Shown one piece after another: positions 14,201 through 29,200 of a stretch of DNA of 64,000 nucleotides. The DNA comes from Dromiciops gliroides (taxonomy: Eukaryota; Chordata; Mammalia; Microbiotheria; Microbiotheriidae), in the NCBI RefSeq assembly GCF_019393635.1, contig NC_057862.1, positions 416,499,669 through 416,563,668 on the forward strand, read 5' to 3'. How positions within the stretch are numbered: position 1 is the first letter of the stretch; every line of letters begins with the position of its first letter. A program made the translations under genes and the position numbers. The notes beneath the pieces were generated by a model that was not told the DNA's origin, made no database searches, and worked only from the letters and a program-made list of their open reading frames with translations.

Positions 14201-17200
14201 ATCGTAATGGACTTTCATTAGATTTATCCTCTAAAAAAATAAGTGAGAAGATAGAGAAGATATATGAAGAAAAGGAGTATATCTCTTTAAAAGAAATAAA
14301 TAAAATCGTAAGTATTTAAAACTGAATTAACAGAAAAGCTTATAATCTTGCTTTTTATCTATAATAGTAGCATAAACTTTAATTGTTAATTTTTCTCAAT
14401 TATATGTAAAGATATTTTTTGAGTTCCAAATTTTTCTTCTACCCTCCCATCCCTCCCCCCTCCCTAGGACAGCAAGCAATTTGATATAGGTTATACATTA
14501 CTGTCATGTTTAAAATATTTCCACATTAATCAGGAAAAAAGGGGGAGAAATGCAAGAAAGAATAAACAAGAACAATAACAAAAAACCCCAACAAAACTGA
14601 AAATAGTATGCTTCAGTCTGCATTCAGACTCCATAGTTCTTTTTTCTGAATGTGGAGAGCATTTTACACCTTAAGTCTTTTGATGTTGTCTTGGATCATT
14701 GTATTGCTGAGAAGAAGTGATAATCATAAAATATTGATACTGTGTACAGTGTTCTCTTGATTCTTTTCATTTCACTCAGCATCAATTCATATAAGTCCAG
14801 GTTTTTCTGAAATCCATCTTCTTATCATCTCTTACAGCACAATAGTATTCCATTACATTCATATGCCACAATTTGTTTAGCCATTCCCCAATTGATGGGC
14901 ATTCCCTCAATTTCCAATTCTTTGCTACCACAAAAAGAACAGCTATAAATATTTTTGTACATGTGGGTCCTTTTCCCTGTTTTATGTTCTCTTTGGGAAA
15001 AAGACCTAATAATGGTATTGCGGGGTCAAAGGGTATGCACAGTTTTAAAACCTTTTGGGCATGATTCCAAATTGCTCTCCAGAATGGTTGGATGAGTTCA
15101 CAGCTCCACCAACAGTGCATTAGTAGGACATAAGCTTTTTTTAAATCATAAAAATATTTTATTATTTTCTAGTTACATGTAGAGATAGTTTTCAACATTT
15201 GTTTTTATAAGATTTCTAGTTTCAAATTTTTCTCCCTCTCTCCCCTTCCCCAAGACAGCAAGCAATCTGATAAAGATTATATATGTACAATCACATTAGA
15301 CATATTTTTGCATTAATCAAGCTATGAAAGAAGAATCAGAACAAAAGGGAAAAACCTCAAAAAAGAAAAACAACAAAAAAAATAGAAATAGTATGGTTCA
15401 ATCTGCATCTAGATTCCACAGTTCTTTTTTTCTGGATTTGGAGAGCATTTTCCTTTTCTTTCTTTCTTTTTTTTTGGAGAGTATTTTCCATCATGAGTTC
15501 TTTGGAACTATCTTGGACCATTGTATTTCTGAGAAGAGTCAAGTCTATCACAGTTGATCAACATTATGTTGTTGATACTGTGTACAGTGTTCTCCTGGTT
15601 CTGCTCATCTCACTCAGCATCAGTTCATGTAAGTCCTTCCAGATTTCTCTGAAATCTGCCTGCTCATTGTTTCTTGCAGCACAATAGTATTCCATTACAT
15701 TCATATACCATAACTTGTTCAGTCATTCTCCAATTGATGGGCATCCCCTCAATTTCCAATTCCTTGCCACCACAAAAAAGAGCAGCTATAAATATTTTTG
15801 TACATGTGGGTCCTTTTCCCTTTTTTACGATCTCTGGAAAAAAGACATAATAGTGGTATTGCTGGGTCAAAGGGTATGCACAGTTTTATAGCCCTTTGCT
15901 CTTCCAAATAGCTCTCCAGAATGGTGGGATCAGTTCACTGTTCCACCAATAATACATTAGTGCTCTAATTTTCCCACATCTCCAACATTTATCATTTTCT
16001 TTTTCTGTCATATTAGTCAATCTGATAGATATAAGGCAGTACCTCGGAGCTGTTTTAATTTGCATTTTTCTAATTAATACTTATTTAGAACGTTTTTTCA
16101 TATGACTATAGATAGGTTTAATTTCTTCATCTGAAAACTGCTTATTTATATTCTTTGACCATTTATCAATTGGGGAATGACTTTTATTCTTATAAATCTG
16201 ACTCAGTTCTCTATATATTTGAGAAATGAGCTGGCCTTCTTTTTCTTATTTTGTTTTCTCACATCTCTCCTCAAATCTCCATATTTTAGTCCACATTTTT
16301 CCCTGAACTCCAGTCTGACATCTCCACCTGGATGTCACACAAGCATCCCCAAAGTCAATATTTCTAAAGTACAAAGTCATTGTTTTCCCTTTAAATGCTG
16401 TCTTTCCTCCTAAATGTTCTTCCAGTCACTCTGGTTCTCAACCTATGAGTCATCCTTGACTTTTTATGCTCACCACTGTAGCAAATCAGTGCCAGTGCTT
16501 GTTGTTTTTACCTCCATAGCATCTCTCCCATATGCCCTTTTCTGTCTACCCACCCTACAATCAGACCCTCACCATTTATACCAGGACTATTACAGTAGCT
16601 TCCTAATTGATCTCCCTTTATCCTGTCTCTTCCTTTTCCGACTCTTCCTCTACACAGTTTCCAAATACAAGTCTGACCTGGTCATTTCCCTGCCTAAGTT
16701 TCAGTGGTTTCCTGTTGTCTCTGGGATAAAACAGAAACTCTTTGTTTAGCCATGTAATGCCCTGCAAACTTTTCACTCTAGCCTGTCATCATCTTAGGCT
16801 AATTGCACACTGTTCCCTTTCCCAAACATTATTCCATCCAGATGACCTACTTGGTAATAGAAGAATAAGTTCCATGAGGTGAGGAGCTCTTTCACTTTTA
16901 AATTTGTATTCTGAGTGCCTAGCGCCAGACTTCCAGTACAACTGAATGCATTCCAGTGCTCTGGCTGACTCTGAACTTCATGAGTTTGTTTTAATCAATT
17001 TGCTCAAGTAGGTTAATTAATGATTTAAAGATCTTCCCATAAATTACTGGGATAATTTGCATAAATTAACTTTGGAGTCAAATCTCATTCTCCTAGGCTA
17101 GGCAGCTGACCATTACTGAGCGCTTGCTATGTTCTAGGCACTAGGATTAGTGCTGGGGATGTAAATACAAACTAAAAAGACAGTTCCTGCCCTCGAGGAG

Positions 17201-20200
17201 TTTGTAGTCTAATGGGAAAGACCACACACAAAAAAGGGGAGTAGTTTCCCCGCCATATTCAGTCACTTGCCCTTTCTTGTCACTTCTACCTTTCCATCAT
17301 TACTTATATCCTTCCCCATCTGTTCATTTCTTAATTCACAACCTCTTTAGCTCAGCCCTTGAAGAGCACTTCTCATCTTGCATGTTGTTATACTAACTGA
17401 CTTCCCAAATCCCTGCGTTCTGACTGTCCTCACTTCTCTTCTACCTTAACCTCGAATCCTCTCTGTTCTGGGTATCCTGGCTATTGTAGGGTAGGTAGCT
17501 GTGGTCTTATATTGCCTGGAACCACATCACCTTCTGGCTATTTCCAAACCTTGCTGCCTATCAAGTAGCCCTTCCTTCCTCTCTACCTCACTTTTATGTG
17601 TTGTCTTCCCCACTTAGAACGTAACTCAAAGGCAAAGGACTGTCTTGTTTACTAGTCCCTTAGCACAATGCCCGGCCCTTAGTAAGTGTTTAATAAATGC
17701 TTTCTCATTTATCATAAATAACCGCTGTTTAATATGTGAAATTAAATTTTGAGTGATTTTTAAAGCTCTGCTGTTTGAATAGAAGATATTCTAGCAGCAT
17801 GAAATATTTACTAAGATTTTCCTTAGCAGTGTATATACTTAGGAATCCAAGTGTTTTTGAAAATGTTTTTGTTTTCATGCAGACTGTTGCAACTTCAGCA
17901 TATTGTCCTAGAAAAGGAAGCATAACTATTTATGCTGAGCCAGATGTACAAGCAGAAAGGTATGATTGAGAATTCAGTAATGTTGCTTATAGAACTAATT
18001 TTAGCTATCTTAATCTCATAAGAGGTACCATATAACTGTATAGGAAATTATCCTGCTTTCCAAAAAGAGTAAAGGGTACATTCTCGTTACTATGCGGAAA
18101 AACAAATAACAAAATTTCTTGCATAACCTAGACAATAAGTTCTATTAAACAGATCTGCAATTAGTTGAATAACCCAAAAAATATTAATTAGTAGTTCTGT
18201 ATGTATCTAGACTCTTTAGTCTTTTTTTTTTTTCCAGGGGAATGAGGGTTAAGTGACTTGCCCAGAGTCACACAGCTAGTAAGTATCAAGTATCTGAAGC
18301 CGGATTTGAACTCAGGTCCTCCTGAATCCAGGGCCAGTGCTTTATCCACTGTGCTACCTAGCTGCCCCCTTTAGTCTTTTTTTAAGGGGTGCTAAATGTC
18401 TCTGGGCTTGACTCTTAGCAATGTTTTTATCAGTGCCTTCTATGGATACATAATTGGGGTCCTCATTAAATTTGCAGATGATATATACAGGGCAGGGAAG
18501 AATAATAAATATGATAAAAGATAGAGCCAAGATTTTCAAATTTGACATCCTGGAACTATGTGCGTAAAACCAGGAAGAAGAAATAGAATAAATATAAAAG
18601 ATATGTAAATTCTTAAACTATGACTTCAAAATGTAATTCAACAAAGGTTTATACTGTTAGGTGTTGAGAGTGATCTTAGTCTAGTGCTAGGGGTGGATGG
18701 AGGGAGCAGATGATAAGAGACAAATAACTGTAAGATAAGTTAAATGTTATAAAAGGAAGAGTGGACAGAGTACTTGTGGGAACATAGTACAGAGTGTCAC
18801 ATAGAAAGCATTTAATAAATGCTTATTGATTGTTGATCTATTTTGACAACAGTTAATGTCAATAAGTGAAAGTTTTCAGTTGACCACACACTTTTTTCTG
18901 AGCCAGTATTTTATGGCAGATATTTTTTTAAGTGGTCATAGTCTGTAAATAGAAAAAAACATTCATATCATGAGATATACCTAATTCCTATCTCATTATG
19001 TTCAATGATGGTCATACTGAGGTTTAGTGCCTTACCATAAGAGAGAGATATAAATTATGGTGAGTCCAAAAGGTGATGGAGATGGTGAGGGATTGGTCTA
19101 GAAACCATATCATGCAGGAAAAAGTGAAAAGGAATTAAGACTGTTTACCCTAGAGAAGATATGTGCAAAAATAATTATAATGCATTGCCAATGAGAGAAG
19201 TACATACAAATTGGGAGAGATACCATAGAGTCAAATGTAGCCAGCAAAGGCTTGATGACAGAAGTGGCATTTGGACTAGGCCTGGAAAGATGGAGGAACA
19301 TTTCTTGGTAGACTTAGGCCACTGCAGGCCCCTTCACAACAACATAAAAGATGGCCTAAAGGTAGGAAAGCGTGGGACACTTTAGAGAAGCAGTCACCGT
19401 CCAATTTAGCTGGAGTGTCAGTTTTATTAGATAAATGAAATCATGACATAATTTTTCAAAGCTATGTTCAATGTTTTTGACATGTATATTTATAAAATAT
19501 TCTCATATGAACTTTCTTTTTAAACTTCTAGTTCATCTCAGAAGTTAAATGAAAAACAATTCAAATTGACATCAAAGAAGAAATATGATGAAAAAAATGG
19601 CTGTGTGAAGTAAGGAATTTTCTCTAGTGATTTGAAAGTTTGATAATGGCATAAAAATTTGAATTTGGCATATGATTTCACACTGAGAAGCAACTCTATA
19701 TTTCTGTTGGAAGCAATAGTACCATATACAGCATATGTAATAATTTTGGTTGCATTTTTTCCTGTGGTCAGGAAAAAATTTTGATTTGTTTTTAGTTCTG
19801 TTTCTAAAATTCTTTGGTAGTAAATAGTCATGGGTTTTTTCTGATTATAATAGAAGAGTGTGCCAAAAGGAACAATTGTAAAAATGTTTATCAGAGTAAC
19901 TCATTTGCTGGTGACCTTTGAATTTTTTTAGAAAAAGTATGACATGTTATTTTTGACTATTGATTTCTGTGGTTGTTGGATCTGCCTTTTTCCCCAAGTT
20001 GTTTGGAGTAAAAAAAGAATTGATCGCTGAGATAAATCTCACTGTTTGAATTACCTAAAGGCTCTCTTCTGATGAAGTTAATTCCTTATAATTTGAAGCT
20101 GTACATAACATAGTATCCTTTTGGATTAACAAAACACTGATTTTAAAATGATTTTAATACATTTTGACTTTTGAAAATAGTGAAAATTTTTTCCATGGAA

Positions 20201-23200
20201 AAGACAGTTTTACATGCATTTTATCAGTTATCCAGATATAAAAAAGCATCTTAATGAAGGTTAGCTGTAATTTGATGATTCACTTTTGTTTGTTTGGGGA
20301 TCCAGGTAGGAGGAATGGAGGGTGAATATGTCCATGGCTCTTGTTTGTTCTCTGTCCAACGTCCCTGCAAGAATAAATTGTTTGGCTGACAGTTTAGTAA
20401 CTTTTGCCTCGATTTTTCTTATCTATAAAAGAAGGGAATAAACTATATAATCTCTAAGAACCCTTCCACCTCCCAAAAGTCTGATTCTTTGTCTGCTTTA
20501 TGATGTCCAGACCATTTTTGAATGACGTTTAGGTATTAAAATAATTGAATTGAAAACAAAAATATTCTTAAATTGTCATTTTGATTTAATATTTATAGGT
20601 TGCTACAGTTTTTAAATCCTGATCCTTTGAAAACTGATGGCATCTATGACATACAGCAGGTATTCCAAGGCCTCAAAATGTAATGAAGATATTTTTTGCT
20701 CATGTTTGTTACTATCACCTCTCTGCATTTAGATCAAGAACATGGGAAAAGGTATTATGTTTTTAGAAGGGTAGATGTCAAACATTCATCCCTAAAGGTC
20801 CAGAGGTATACCTTTCTCCTTTGTTGAGCAGTAATATTAACTTCATTGATTGAAACAATTTTTCACCTATTGCTTGGTAAATGTTGAAAAAACTAATGTG
20901 TCTTTTGTGCACCTTCATTTGTGGTAATCTTTAAAAACAGTTAATAATCAATTTTGTTCACTTTATCAGTTGCAGAAATCAAAGTCTAGCTTTCTGCAAC
21001 CTTCTGTTGTTCTTCGAAATAAAATTGAACCCTGTTCATTTGAAACTGCACCGCTTTCAATGGATTTAAAAAAGGTAAAAATATTACCTTGAAAACACGG
21101 CAATTATATATTGAACTATGCATTGAAGTGTGATGGTCTTTAGTTTTTAGATGGCATTAGTCCGGCTCTTTTACATGATTAATTTTTCATTTCATTAATG
21201 ATTTCCTTGCAGGGCTATTGTAAGTATTCCTAAGAGGAAAGTGCTTTTTAAACCTTAAATTATATATGTGTGAGCAAGAGTCGTTATTTTTTTGAGTGTG
21301 CATAAGAAGGGATCTTTACAGGGGAGAATGAGTTAGCTAAAAGGTAGATCAGGAATTACAGAAGTTTTTACTGTGCTCTGTTCTGGGGAGTCTTTTACTG
21401 TTTGTTGAGTAGACTAGAACTAAAGTGTGTGGGAAGTCTCTGATATAGAATTTGACACAGGTCTTTCTCCTTCACTTCAGAGGAATTTCCTAGCCTGATT
21501 GACCTTTCTCTGCTTTTCTCTCTTGACCTGTAAAGACCTGTAAACAAACAAGAAAAAAGCTGTTTGAAGCAGAAAACTATAGGTCTGGAACCCAACATAG
21601 CTTTTTTATAAGCCCTTTTGTTTTCTTTTTAGTTTTTAAAAAATGTAAGTTGAGTAGTACAATTAATTATATTTAACAAAAAGTAGTGACTTTTTAGACA
21701 TCAGCTGAATATGAAATTATAAGTAATATAATTTTTTGTTGCAGTAGATTTGTTTGTTTGGGTTTTTTTTGGTTGCAGTAGATTTGTTATTTCAGTAGCA
21801 GATTCATTCTCTCCTTTGAGAATCTCTATTTAAATTAAAGTCCAAAGTTCGGTTTTGCTGTAAGAATGTCAGACCCCTCCTCTGCTAAGACTATTGGGGT
21901 CATTGAAGTATTTGGCAGTCTCATAGTCAAAAAAATAATCATAGGCATAGTATGTATAATAGTTTCTCCATTCTGTTCAAGCCTGCCATTTTGGCTTTGG
22001 TAAATATCAGGTACTCAGTGATGGAAAAACTTGGGTAATCTAATCTAGTAAAATCAGTTTTGTTTCTATTTTGGAATTTTTCTTGTTTAGAATTCAAGTT
22101 TATTTCTTATTTCTTAGGGGGACTGGCTCATCTTTTATAATATAGTCACTTAGTCATCCCTTCTTCCAGAACACCACAGTAATTTTTGGTGAGATTTCTA
22201 GCATTAATATCTACTTTTATAACAATGAGTCACCTATGATTTAGAAAATCATGTACATTAATATAATAGGTAAGGTTTTTAAATTTGCAAATTGCTAGCT
22301 TTCTGGATGTTTTTATCTGAGAGTTGTGGCTTTCCTAATATAGTTTCTGAGATTTGTAGTAAAAGTATTAGTTTCTTTCAAGAGTTCTAGGGAATTCTTA
22401 TTGTGACAGTTCAAACAGGTTTATCTTGCCCCTATTTATTTATTTGTTTATTTACTCATTTATTTTTTTGCTTACTTATTTATCTATTTATTCATTCATT
22501 CATTCATTCATTATATGTATTTATTTATTCACTCATTCATTTATTCATTTATTTAGCAGAGCATTGGGGGTTAAGTGACTTGCCCAGGGGTCACACAGCT
22601 AATAAGTGTCAAGTGTCTGAACTCGAATTTGAACTCAGGGCCTCCCTTTATCTACTACATCACCTAGCTGCCCCCTTGCCATTATTTTTAAGATCTGTTT
22701 TGCTAGAGCTGAAGTAGGACTTTTTGATCGTGATGGCAGTCCAATTTAATTATGATGGTTGACCTGAAAAATTATGTAGGTGACATGTTATACCCTAAAA
22801 TACAAATCTCAGAATAGTTTCTCATTCATATTAACAAATTCAAATTCATTTTTACAAGTATACAATTCTGCAAATATATAATTTTTATAAATATTTAATT
22901 AGTATAGGTAGAGCAATGGTGAGTTTAAAATGTTTTTGGGCAAAAAGTTGAGCTTTTCAAATGGGTAGAATGTTCTTCATACATTATTTTTTTAAATTTT
23001 TTAATTTTTTGCGCGGCAATGGGGGTTAAGTGACTTGCCCAGGGTCACACAGCTAGTAAGTTTCAAGTGTCTGAGGCCGGATTTGAACTCAGGTACTCCT
23101 GAATTCAGGGCCGGTGCTTTATCCACTGCGCCACCTAGCCGCCCCCCATACGTTATTTTTTTTAAAAGGAATATAAAACTGAAAAGAGCTCTTGAGTTCA

Positions 23201-26200
23201 CCCAGTCCGATTCCCTCATTTTACCAGTGAGAAATTCAGGCTCACAAGGTTGAATAATTTGTTAAAGGCTACACAGGTAGGAACAGAGTCAAGACAACCC
23301 TTACTGTAACGATTGGAATGATGCCACCTGCTGGAGACTTACTGTAGAAAAGCTCTGCCATGAAAGGAAGGTCTTTGAGGGCAAGACCATGCATCTTTTC
23401 TTTGGCGTCAGGAAGTGATGTTTGCTGGTGGGAGGAGGAAGGTGGAGCCGGGCGCTCTGTCTCTCTCTCTTTCCTTTGGACTCTGGTGGAGAGCAGAGCT
23501 AGAAATGTGCTCGCCCTTTAATAGATAGATGAATGTAGGCCTTTCTCTCTCTCTTTACCAAATTCTTATTCTCCTTAATAAATGCTTAAAAGCCTAACTC
23601 TTCCTAAAGCTTATAATTTATTGGCAACTACTCATTAGATATTTTAGACAGACTAGCTAGAATTTTAGCACTTAACATTACCTAGAACTGGGTGTTCCTA
23701 GGCCTTTGTCTCTTTTACCCTAAATACTGGAGCATCTGTTAAGATGAACAAGTCTAACCATTTTATCTATTTTTTTCAAAGAGAGTAAACTTTTCAGCCA
23801 AATTTTCCCTTTCAGTCCCTTTGTTAAACTTGAAAAAAACTGTCCTTATAAAGTCTCTGGTCCTAAATGCATGCCTTTCCTCTATCTTTATGATACTGGA
23901 ATATTTAAAGAGGGAGTAAAAAGTATTTTATCAGTACTATATCTTTTTTGTTTCATTAAATTTGTTTTCATTTTTCTTTTCTAGACACTTAGAAAGAATA
24001 AATTTCTGGGACCCAGTCACACTGAATCTTATTGCTGGCCACCAATAGCTCGTGGATGTGATGTGGTTGTCATATCTCATCATGGAAATGATCCTCTCTT
24101 ATATATTCCACCTATGCTTACATTTTTGCAAACAGGGGGCTGCTACAAGTCATTACCCAGTAGAAATGGAGTAAGTTGAAAACTTTTCACAATAAAAAAA
24201 TTTTAATTTATATTTTAAAATGCAGGTTCAGAGTTTTCATAAAGCACAAACAAGGCCTGCTTCCTCCATCCAGAACTTCATCTTTTACTCTCGACATCAT
24301 TCCTGCTTTTCATTTTCTCCACTGATAATCATCTTCACCTAGGAGCATCTCCTTTGCCAGTGGAATTTTGGCTTTTGGTAGCCCAAGGTGTCATGAAATT
24401 GAAAGTCACTAGGAAAGATGAAAAGGAAGAGTATAGTGATAAAAATAGGGTGTGGGTAGAGGTGATAAGGAGAAGAAATAGAAGAATTGAAGTTTTGGAG
24501 GTTATCACATTGAGGAGGTGAATTGGTATGCATCCAAAAGTGTTATAAATGCCCTATTTCAGTTCCTCATCCTGATATAGAGGGTGACCCTTGGTTACAA
24601 AGGCTATGCCATTAGAGCCCAAGCCTCGAGTGCCACTAATCTGTAAAGTCTCCTGGTAGAGGCCGTGCAGTGGACAAGAGTGTCACCTACAGGTGAGCCC
24701 AGGGAAATTCAGGAAGGTTCATCACACTGATGGTTACAGGGTCAGGGATTTTTAAGGTACAATTCTCCAATACTGTTGCAGTTGGCTTCAGTAGTGGGAA
24801 CCCACATCTTTGAAAAGGTACCGTAACAAAGCTACAATTGACATTGTGAAAGACAAGTGATTTACTTATATTTGGTAGTAAATTATATTTTGTCAAGAAT
24901 TGTTAAAATTTTTCCATCCAGTAAGCAGAACATTAATTGGAAAGATTGAAGTGATCTTTTCTCAAGATTTTAGTTACTTTTTCGGGGATAGCAGTGCCTC
25001 TGATGCCTCCATTATGAATTTCTTGGGATTGTCTTTCTCAGTCTTTCCCTAGTTAATATATGGTGAAATTATTTCAGCCTTAGGGGGCATTTATAGTGGG
25101 GTTTTGACTAAGAGGGGATTAGAAAGAGCTTCTGGCTTTTGATCAGAGGTTCAGGATAGGGAAAGTGCACTAAGAAGGTAATTTACTCTTTGGGAAGCTG
25201 CATTAATGTCAGGCTCCTTTTAACAGTACCATTTGGTTCTCTGTCATTATTACTTCTGAATAGTTATCTCAGAAGTTTGTGTGTGAATGCCATTTCTAAA
25301 TTACATTAGAGTGGGAAAACACGGGACTAACAGTCAGACCTGGCTTGATTCTATGTCTGCCATAATCTCTATAGCCTAGAGCACATCAGTGAACCCCTCT
25401 GGGCCTCTTTTTTGTCCATCTATAAAATGAGAGGGTTGGACTCTGGGATTTTTCAGGTCCCTTTAAACTCTGTTCATTTGTATTAGAGAAGTTGTTTATA
25501 TGCTAGAAGATTTATTTTCAGTGCTTCTAACTCCTGTTCCATAAAAATTAAATTTTCTTTTCTAATCTATAAGTATATTCTTTTAACTTTTGATCCAAAA
25601 TTATGTGAAATACTTCTTTTTTTTGTCTTTTCAGCCATTAGCAGTAATTGTATGCCCTGGATGGAAAAAAGCACAGCACATTTTTGAACTATTAGAAGAG
25701 TATGGTAGATGTTCTAGGCCTCTTCATCCCATGTTGTTAATAATTGGACTTAACAAAGAAGAAGCTCAAAATATGAAGTTTCAGAGGGGATGTAAGCATA
25801 TTTAATGGAAAATAATGGAGACTTTGGTTGTTCACATAAGGAATGTCAAGTGTATATTTCTGTAGGAAAATGTTTGGCACAAAGCTGAGACAATGTACCT
25901 TTTTATTATTCTTGAGTTTATTCCTGAATCTTTTGATGGAGTCTTTTTTAGACTATATATATAAAGTAGTAAATGGGGTGAGTACAAAGATTTATTGAAA
26001 GCGTTAATCAAAAGTTCATTCTATTTCATTGATGTGAATATAATCAAGTCTCTGCATATAAAAAGCTAGCCTATGAATTTTGGTTTTAGCTTAAATGTAT
26101 GACACTAAATCCAATTTACAATTGACACTAAATATTTTAGTGATTTTTTCTCAAATATACCAATTTGCTTTAAAAAAAAAAAACACTTAACAAAAATCAT

Positions 26201-29200
26201 TCCTAAAATTTGCAGTAGTTCTATGTTATCAAAGTTATGGAGATGTTTGAAAAATCTGTGGAAAAGACAAATTATATTAATCAGTTTTTCTTCTAAAATA
26301 TAGGTGAGGTGATTATAACAACACCCCATAGCCTCTTGAGACTTCTGAAGTATCATAGCTTGTTATTTCTTAGACTCTGTCACCTTATTTTTGATGAAGT
26401 TGAAGTGTTGTTCTTTGAAGCTGGTGAGCAAGTAAGTATATTGTATATTAAGGTGGCATTGTTTTATTCACTCATATTCAACATTTTAGTTCTAATAAGG
26501 ATTAGAACATAAGGATCTAGTTGGGAAAGAATGAGAATGTTCCACATCATCTTTACATTCCAAGTCTACTATTGGCAAAAGACTGCTTTATATCTGAGAC
26601 AGAACAATGTCTTGCATTTAGTAAGTGTTTATTAAATTTTCAAATTGCCTGATAGAACATTCTCTACTTTTTGTTCCTCCCTCTTAAAATTTAATAATTT
26701 TGTACCAGCAAGATTTTCTGAATCAATATTGCTGTCTTTAATATTCTGGTCATTACAGAGTTACTCTCCCTTTATAACTTGGGTTATATCTATATCACTA
26801 TAGTAGAATTAGACATTGCTGAAAGATTGTGAGTGCTTTGACAGGAGTGCAGTATATAGAGATCTGATACATTAATAGAAAACCTATTTCAATGTAGTTC
26901 TAGTGACTATGTAAATATCAGAGCTGTGATCTTAAGATTTTTACATGCTTATCCATGTTTGTCAGGTGGTATCAGTTTTCTTAGTCATATTTCATTAAAT
27001 CAAATAATCTAATTAAAATTATTTTTATAGATGCTTACTATTTTAGACTATTTCAAGAAAACTATTCTAATTGAAGAAAGGGAATCTGCACCTCATCAGA
27101 TTGTAGCTGTTGGAGCTCATTGGAGCAAACATATAGAACTTTTAACCAAAGAATTTATGAATGATCCTTACATTGTTATAACAGCCATGGAAGAAGCTGC
27201 TCTTTATGGAAATGTACAGCAGGTAAATTATGGACCTAATATTTTTCTTGGTGCAGGGATTCAAACTATGTGTTGTAATATTTGTAACAACAATTTAGAA
27301 AATGCTAAATCTAAAAAATTTAAATACTTCAAGGTATATTTTTAAGAATTTGACACTTTAGGATCACTGTGTAAGTATTTAAATTAGATAGTTTGATGCA
27401 TTTGATTTCATCAAAATGCCATCAATGAAAAATGAAGCCAGAAGAAATACAGAAATATAGAAATTCTGTTTATCCCTTTCTCTATCACTAGGTAGTACAA
27501 CTTTGTCTAGACTGTGAAAAAACCTCAACGTTACTTCGAATGCTTGATTTCAGTCCAAGTCATGCTCAGAAGACTTTGATATTCACGAGTTCTGTGGCTG
27601 AAGCAGAAATAGTTTGTAAGGTAAGAATTTCTAGCAAAAGAGAAATACATTATGTTCTCAAAAGAAAGTTGTTTATGCTTCCATCTAAAAGTGACTCAGG
27701 TCCTGAGAACTAAGGCTAGGTAAACATAGGATGCAAGGATTATGAGGTGAAGAAAGAATTAAAAACAGACACTAACAAGTAATAAGCCATAAGCCAATAA
27801 GTGTCTGAGGTGAGACTTGAACTCAGGTCCTCATGACTCCAGGATCAGCACTCTATCCACTGTACCACCTAGCTGCCCCACCTCAGACACTTAGCTGTGT
27901 GACCCTGGGCAAGTCACTTAATCCCAATTGCCTTAAACATCTGGGGCCATCTTCAGTCATCCTGATGTATATCTTGCCACCGAACCCAGATGGCTCTGGA
28001 GCAGAGAGTGAGATTGGTGACCTTGCACAGCCCTCCCTCACTTAAATCCAATTCATTGAAAGTCATGACATCATCTTGATGTCATGGATCTCTTCAAGAA
28101 TGAAGAACAAACAACAACAACATAGAGTATGGTTAGAATAATATGATTATATTTATTACATATTTGGTTCTAGAACTGAGAATCTAGTTTTTCAGAAAAT
28201 TCTTTCCCTCTCAAGTAATTTTCTACTGCTACCATCGGAAGGAATCAAATATTTCTCCTATAAAGATTTGGGCTTCAGTCTACAGCTTTTGTCTTTTTCC
28301 TCCTATAGTATCCCTCCCCTATTGCATCTTTTTTGGTACAGCACAATGTACAACCAACTATTTAAAATACAAAATTACTTTAGTATGGAGTACAAACTAT
28401 AAATTAGCTAAGAAGTCACTCATTCCGGTCCCGACAGTTACTCTCTCATTCTAAGGCACATTCCTCTACTCCCAATCTCTCTACCATTCTTTTCTTTCCT
28501 TGCTAATGCACTGCTACCCCTAGTACAAAGCCAGAACCTTTTTTCTCCCCAATAGCACCATTAATCTTTGTCTTCTAGGCTAAAGGTTTTTCCCCCACAA
28601 CAGGATTCCTTACTTTTCAGCATGGTCCAGGCTTAGAAGGTGGAAAGGCAATTTAGACCATTAATCAATGTGATCCATAAGTCACAGGTATAAATTTTAT
28701 TATCTTAGTACTTTGACCATTAAGTGTTAAAATATGAGGTTCAGGGGCAGCTAGGTGGTGCAGTGGATAGAACACCAGCCCTGGAGTCAGGAGGACCTGA
28801 GTTCAAATGCGGCCTCAGACACTTAACACTGACTAGCTGTGTGACCCTGGGCAAGTCACTTAACCCCAATTGCCTCACCAAAAAAAAAAGAAATTAGGTT
28901 CAGATACAATAATTTTACTTCCTGTCAGTATAGGAGATAATGTGACCTGGAGCTTTAATATGCTCACTTCATACAAACTTGTCATGTGACTACCAGACCA
29001 TATCACAACCATATAACAGGCATTTCGGCAGGTCAATAACCCAGCCCCAATTCACCTTTAGATTTCATTGTAATGCTGTGGAACATAATTGGAAGATCTA
29101 GGAATAAAGTGAACAAACTGATTCTCTGCAAGCCAGTTACCCAATACAACAATTTTATTTCCTTGCTTTCCAGAGAGATGACCTTTTTTGTCTTGTATGA

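Noticed and set aside
24490-24900. Processed pseudogene in intron 13 (balanced composition, 69-codon ORF on the - strand)
   Set aside because: No protein family recognised, no A-tail and no flanking duplication.
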